A DNA stretch of 5,674 nucleotides, from positions 1 through 5,674 of the forward strand of contig JAUIAA010000157.1 of assembly GCA_030425715.1 (NCBI GenBank). The letters are read 5' to 3'. The notes beneath the pieces are model-generated. The model saw nothing but the letters and a program-made list of their open reading frames with translations, was not told the origin of the DNA and did not search any database. A program made the translations under genes and the position numbers. Positions 3,068 to 5,674 of this stretch are shown one piece after another. Source of the stretch: Bacteroidia bacterium. GTDB lineage: Bacteria; Bacteroidota; Bacteroidia; Flavobacteriales; Flavobacteriaceae. Position 1 is the first letter of the stretch. Each line of letters begins with the position of its first letter.

Positions 3068-5674
3068 ATGCATAAAATTTACCTTTCCCTCTATCTTATT
3101 TGTATGCCTTTTTTCTTAACAGCACAAACTACTATAATTGCCCAACAAGATTTTGACGAAAGTGCACTTTCGTGGAATTTCAATACGGACATTGCATTTT
3201 TTAATAATGGCAATCGAGGCTTTTTTGGTATTCATGATGGTGATGGTGATAATGATGCTGCAGATACCGGAATTGCAGCAAACGCTAGTGAAATTAGTTT
3301 TCAAAATTTTGAAAATGACTTTTTGTTTATCAACGATTTAAACAACGATCCTGGGCTAGGTACTTCAGAAGAGGCAACCTTAACTTTTGAAAGCCTCTCT
3401 ATTGAAAATTATACTGCCGTAACATTAAGTTTTGATTACGAAGTAATTGGGTTTGAAAATGCCGATTATATTCGGTATCAAATTATGGAAGATGGTATAG
3501 CTTCAGCCATTATGGAACTTCCAAAAAACGGACAAGGTACTATTTCCCTACCCATCCAAAACAATACAGCACATATCAGCTTGCTCATTATCATGCATCA
3601 AAATGCCTTAAACGATTATGCTGCTATTGATAATATTGCGTTAAAGGGCTTGGTAAAAAATCCTTGTAGCGAGTTGTTTATTTCAGAATATGTAGAAGGA
3701 AATTCTAGTAATCAATTCAACAATAATTATCTCGAAATTTATAACCCAACCAATGAAGATGTTAATTTAGAGAACTATGATTTACAGATTTATGCAGGAG
3801 CCAATACCAATCCATACAGTACTTTACAACTTAGTGGTACTATTACAGCCTATGGTACTTTTTTAATTAAAGACACCACAGAAAATTTAGGAGTTATCGC
3901 AAACTTATCCACCAATAGTGCGGTGCTAAATTTTACAGGTAACGATAAAATAGCCTTAAGACATAATGAAAATATTATTGATTTGATTGGCGTAATTGGA
4001 GAAGACATTGATTTTGCTAAAGATGTAACATTGCGCAGAAAAAGCCATATCCAAATGGCTAATAATCAATACAACATGCAAGAATGGGATATATACCAAT
4101 TAGAAAATATTAGCGACCTAAACCAACATACTAGTAGTTGCTCTGGTGCTATTCCAGAAATTCAAGTGCTAGGAAATAACATAAATATTAATGATGATAG
4201 TATTATTACTGCAACAGAAAACAATACTTATTTTGGTCAAGCCGATGTAGCATCGCAAGAAACTATTATCAAATATTTTAACATTACCAATACTGGTAAT
4301 GCCGCATTAAACTTAAACAATATTAGCATTTTTGGATCAGATGCATCCAGTTTTACATTGTCTAGCTTTCAGTCTCAACAAGTATTAGCGGGAGAAACTA
4401 TAGAATTTTATGTTAGCTTTCAACCTAGTAGTATGGGAGTGAAAAATGCGGTAATACAAATTGATAACAACGATGCCTCAGAAAACCCATTTCAATTTGT
4501 AATTCAGGCAGAAGGCACAGGTATTAGCAACTCTCCTATTATCATTAGTCAATATTACAACGGAAATGGCAACAACAAATGGTTAGAAGTTACCAATATT
4601 GGTAATATTGAAATAGAAGAAGAAACCTATTATTTAGCCATCTACCGAAATGAAGACGCTGTAAACCCATTAGGAAATACACCAAGTGCCAAAAGATTCA
4701 TTCCAAATTTATCTCCAGGCCAAAGTGTTCTTTTTAGAGCTTCTTTAAACGTAAACACCCCTGCTTATGCGTTAAATACTGGAGAAATCACAACAAATGT
4801 TTGCACTTTTACTGGCGATGATATTATTGTAATATCTACTAGTGAAGACGAAAGTTGTTGGCAAAACAGAGTAGATATTATTGGCGAGAATTCCCTTTGG
4901 GGAGCAAATACTAACTTTATTAAAAAATATGGTTGTGAAGATGCACCTACCAATACAAAATTCAAATTAGAAGATTGGATCAACACTACCATAGAAGATG
5001 TAAACAATGCAACTGTTGGCCAAAATATTCGCTTAGGAGAACACAGTTCAGGATCTACCATTTTTAATGAAATGAACCAATGGACCAACGGAGCTCCAGA
5101 TAGGTACAAAAGTGCTATCATCAACCAAAATTACAATACCGCAATACATGGTTCTATAGAAGCCTGTAGCGTAACTATTAATGAAGGTGTTGTTTTAGAG
5201 GTGCAAGCCAATCAATACCTCTATATTGAAAACAATTTAATTGTAAATGGCACATTAAATATAGCAAACGAAGGCTCTTTGGTAATGATGCAAGACGATG
5301 GTTGGATTCAGAATACTGGAGAAATTAATATTTATAAAAATACTGCTGAAATAAAACAATACGACTATACTTATTGGTCCTCTCCAGTGGCTACTGCCAA
5401 TATAAATACGGTATTTACTAATTCTCCTCAAAACTCTTTTTACTTTTTTAATACAGAAAAATATCAAGACCTAGATAACAACCAAGAGGATGATAATGGA
5501 GACGCATGGCAAACTTTTTCTGGCAATATGGAAATTGGAAAAGGCTACACCGCTATGGCTCCAAACACCAGCCCATTTCAAAACATACAATCGGTTATTT
5601 TTACAGGTACGCCTAATAACGGAATCTATACCACCCCTATTTATTTAAGTGAGAATATTATGGACACTGATGAT
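3068..5674 (+). CDS. Large secreted lamin-tail-domain protein, probable T9SS cargo (3' end missing)
   Basis: An uninterrupted frame of 869 codons reaches the window end without a stop. Residues 1-19 are a Sec signal peptide (MHKIYLSLYLICMPFFLTA, cleavage before Q20). Residues about 24-197 look like a jelly-roll module, with an Asp-rich calcium-type loop at 57-66 (DGDGDNDAAD). Residues about 200-358 form a lamin-tail-like domain (ELFISEYVEG, YLEIYNPT, VTLRRKS, EWD), framed by C200 and C358. Residues about 362-487 are a choice-of-anchor D, Ig-like module (ITNTGNAALNL, ending AEGTG). A second, more diverged lamin-tail-like domain covers about 490-636 (KWLEVTNIGN, VDIIGENSLWG). A short beta-rich stretch follows at about 700-750 (YIENNLIVNGTLNI), then a YWSSPV region from 769 with another acidic loop (YQDLDNNQEDDNGDAW). 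This order is typical of flavobacterial T9SS surface or secreted proteins, so a C-terminal sorting domain is predicted beyond the window. No catalytic domain is visible; an adhesive or scaffolding role is inferred. Confidence 0.88.
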   Translation, partial: MHKIYLSLYLICMPFFLTAQTTIIAQQDFDESALSWNFNTDIAFFNNGNRGFFGIHDGDGDNDAADTGIAANASEISFQNFENDFLFINDLNNDPGLGTSEEATLTFESLSIENYTAVTLSFDYEVIGFENADYIRYQIMEDGIASAIMELPKNGQGTISLPIQNNTAHISLLIIMHQNALNDYAAIDNIALKGLVKNPCSELFISEYVEGNSSNQFNNNYLEIYNPTNEDVNLENYDLQIYAGANTNPYSTLQLSGTITAYGTFLIKDTTENLGVIANLSTNSAVLNFTGNDKIALRHNENIIDLIGVIGEDIDFAKDVTLRRKSHIQMANNQYNMQEWDIYQLENISDLNQHTSSCSGAIPEIQVLGNNININDDSIITATENNTYFGQADVASQETIIKYFNITNTGNAALNLNNISIFGSDASSFTLSSFQSQQVLAGETIEFYVSFQPSSMGVKNAVIQIDNNDASENPFQFVIQAEGTGISNSPIIISQYYNGNGNNKWLEVTNIGNIEIEEETYYLAIYRNEDAVNPLGNTPSAKRFIPNLSPGQSVLFRASLNVNTPAYALNTGEITTNVCTFTGDDIIVISTSEDESCWQNRVDIIGENSLWGANTNFIKKYGCEDAPTNTKFKLEDWINTTIEDVNNATVGQNIRLGEHSSGSTIFNEMNQWTNGAPDRYKSAIINQNYNTAIHGSIEACSVTINEGVVLEVQANQYLYIENNLIVNGTLNIANEGSLVMMQDDGWIQNTGEINIYKNTAEIKQYDYTYWSSPVATANINTVFTNSPQNSFYFFNTEKYQDLDNNQEDDNGDAWQTFSGNMEIGKGYTAMAPNTSPFQNIQSVIFTGTPNNGIYTTPIYLSENIMDTDD

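Noticed and set aside
3116..3341. Short frames on both strands at 3116-3304 and 3138-3341
   Set aside because: They are shadows of the long secreted-protein frame that starts at 3068 and lack any family features.
4765..5467. Minus-strand frames at 4765-5124 and 5255-5467
   Set aside because: They lie antisense to the secreted protein gene; their composition is what the reverse of an Asn/Thr/Ile-rich coding sequence gives.

Overview
The window looks like a low-GC member of the Bacteroidota, most likely a marine-type flavobacterium. Starts lack Shine-Dalgarno sequences and some leaders carry TAnnTTTG-type boxes. The RecX and GatB/YqeY proteins are of flavobacterial type, and a large surface protein has the modular architecture usual for type IX secretion (T9SS) cargo. 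All functional assignments come from reading the sequence; no database search was run.

Layout from left to right. Positions 1-66 (minus) hold the first 22 codons of a lipoprotein that continues off the left edge. Positions 117-1343 (minus) encode a complete 408-residue tyrosine recombinase with all catalytic residues. Positions 1344-1662 have no gene but hold hairpins, a bidirectional terminator and a 24-bp copy of the 3' end of the neighbouring tRNA gene. Positions 1663-1736 (minus) encode tRNA-Arg(UCG). Positions 1737-1976 hold three tandem 80-bp repeats directly upstream of the tRNA. Each repeat carries the tRNA's 5' portion (acceptor 5' strand and D-arm) with an 18-bp palindrome in the D-loop. 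Positions 2005-2451 (minus) encode a GatB/YqeY-domain protein and 2514-2999 (minus) encode RecX. Positions 3068-5674 (plus) are an open, unterminated 869-codon secreted protein with a signal peptide, a jelly-roll-like N-terminal region, two lamin-tail-like domains, an immunoglobulin-like choice-of-anchor D module and a beta-rich stretch. It runs off the right edge.

How the parts relate. recX and the YqeY gene are ordinary housekeeping genes on the minus strand. The tRNA-Arg gene probably has its own promoter overlapping the 3' end of the YqeY gene, so the three repeats would be transcribed as a leader of the tRNA precursor. The tRNA is flanked by partial copies of itself on both sides: 5' pieces upstream and a 3' piece downstream. 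The downstream copy has the shape of a classical integrase attachment site and lies about 195 bp from the recombinase gene. The simplest reading is a tRNA locus used repeatedly for integration, with the recombinase and perhaps the lipoprotein belonging to an accessory element that starts there. The tRNA-derived repeat array is the most unusual part of the window. The tRNA itself shows an apparently compensated change at the elbow, A19-U56 instead of G19-C56.
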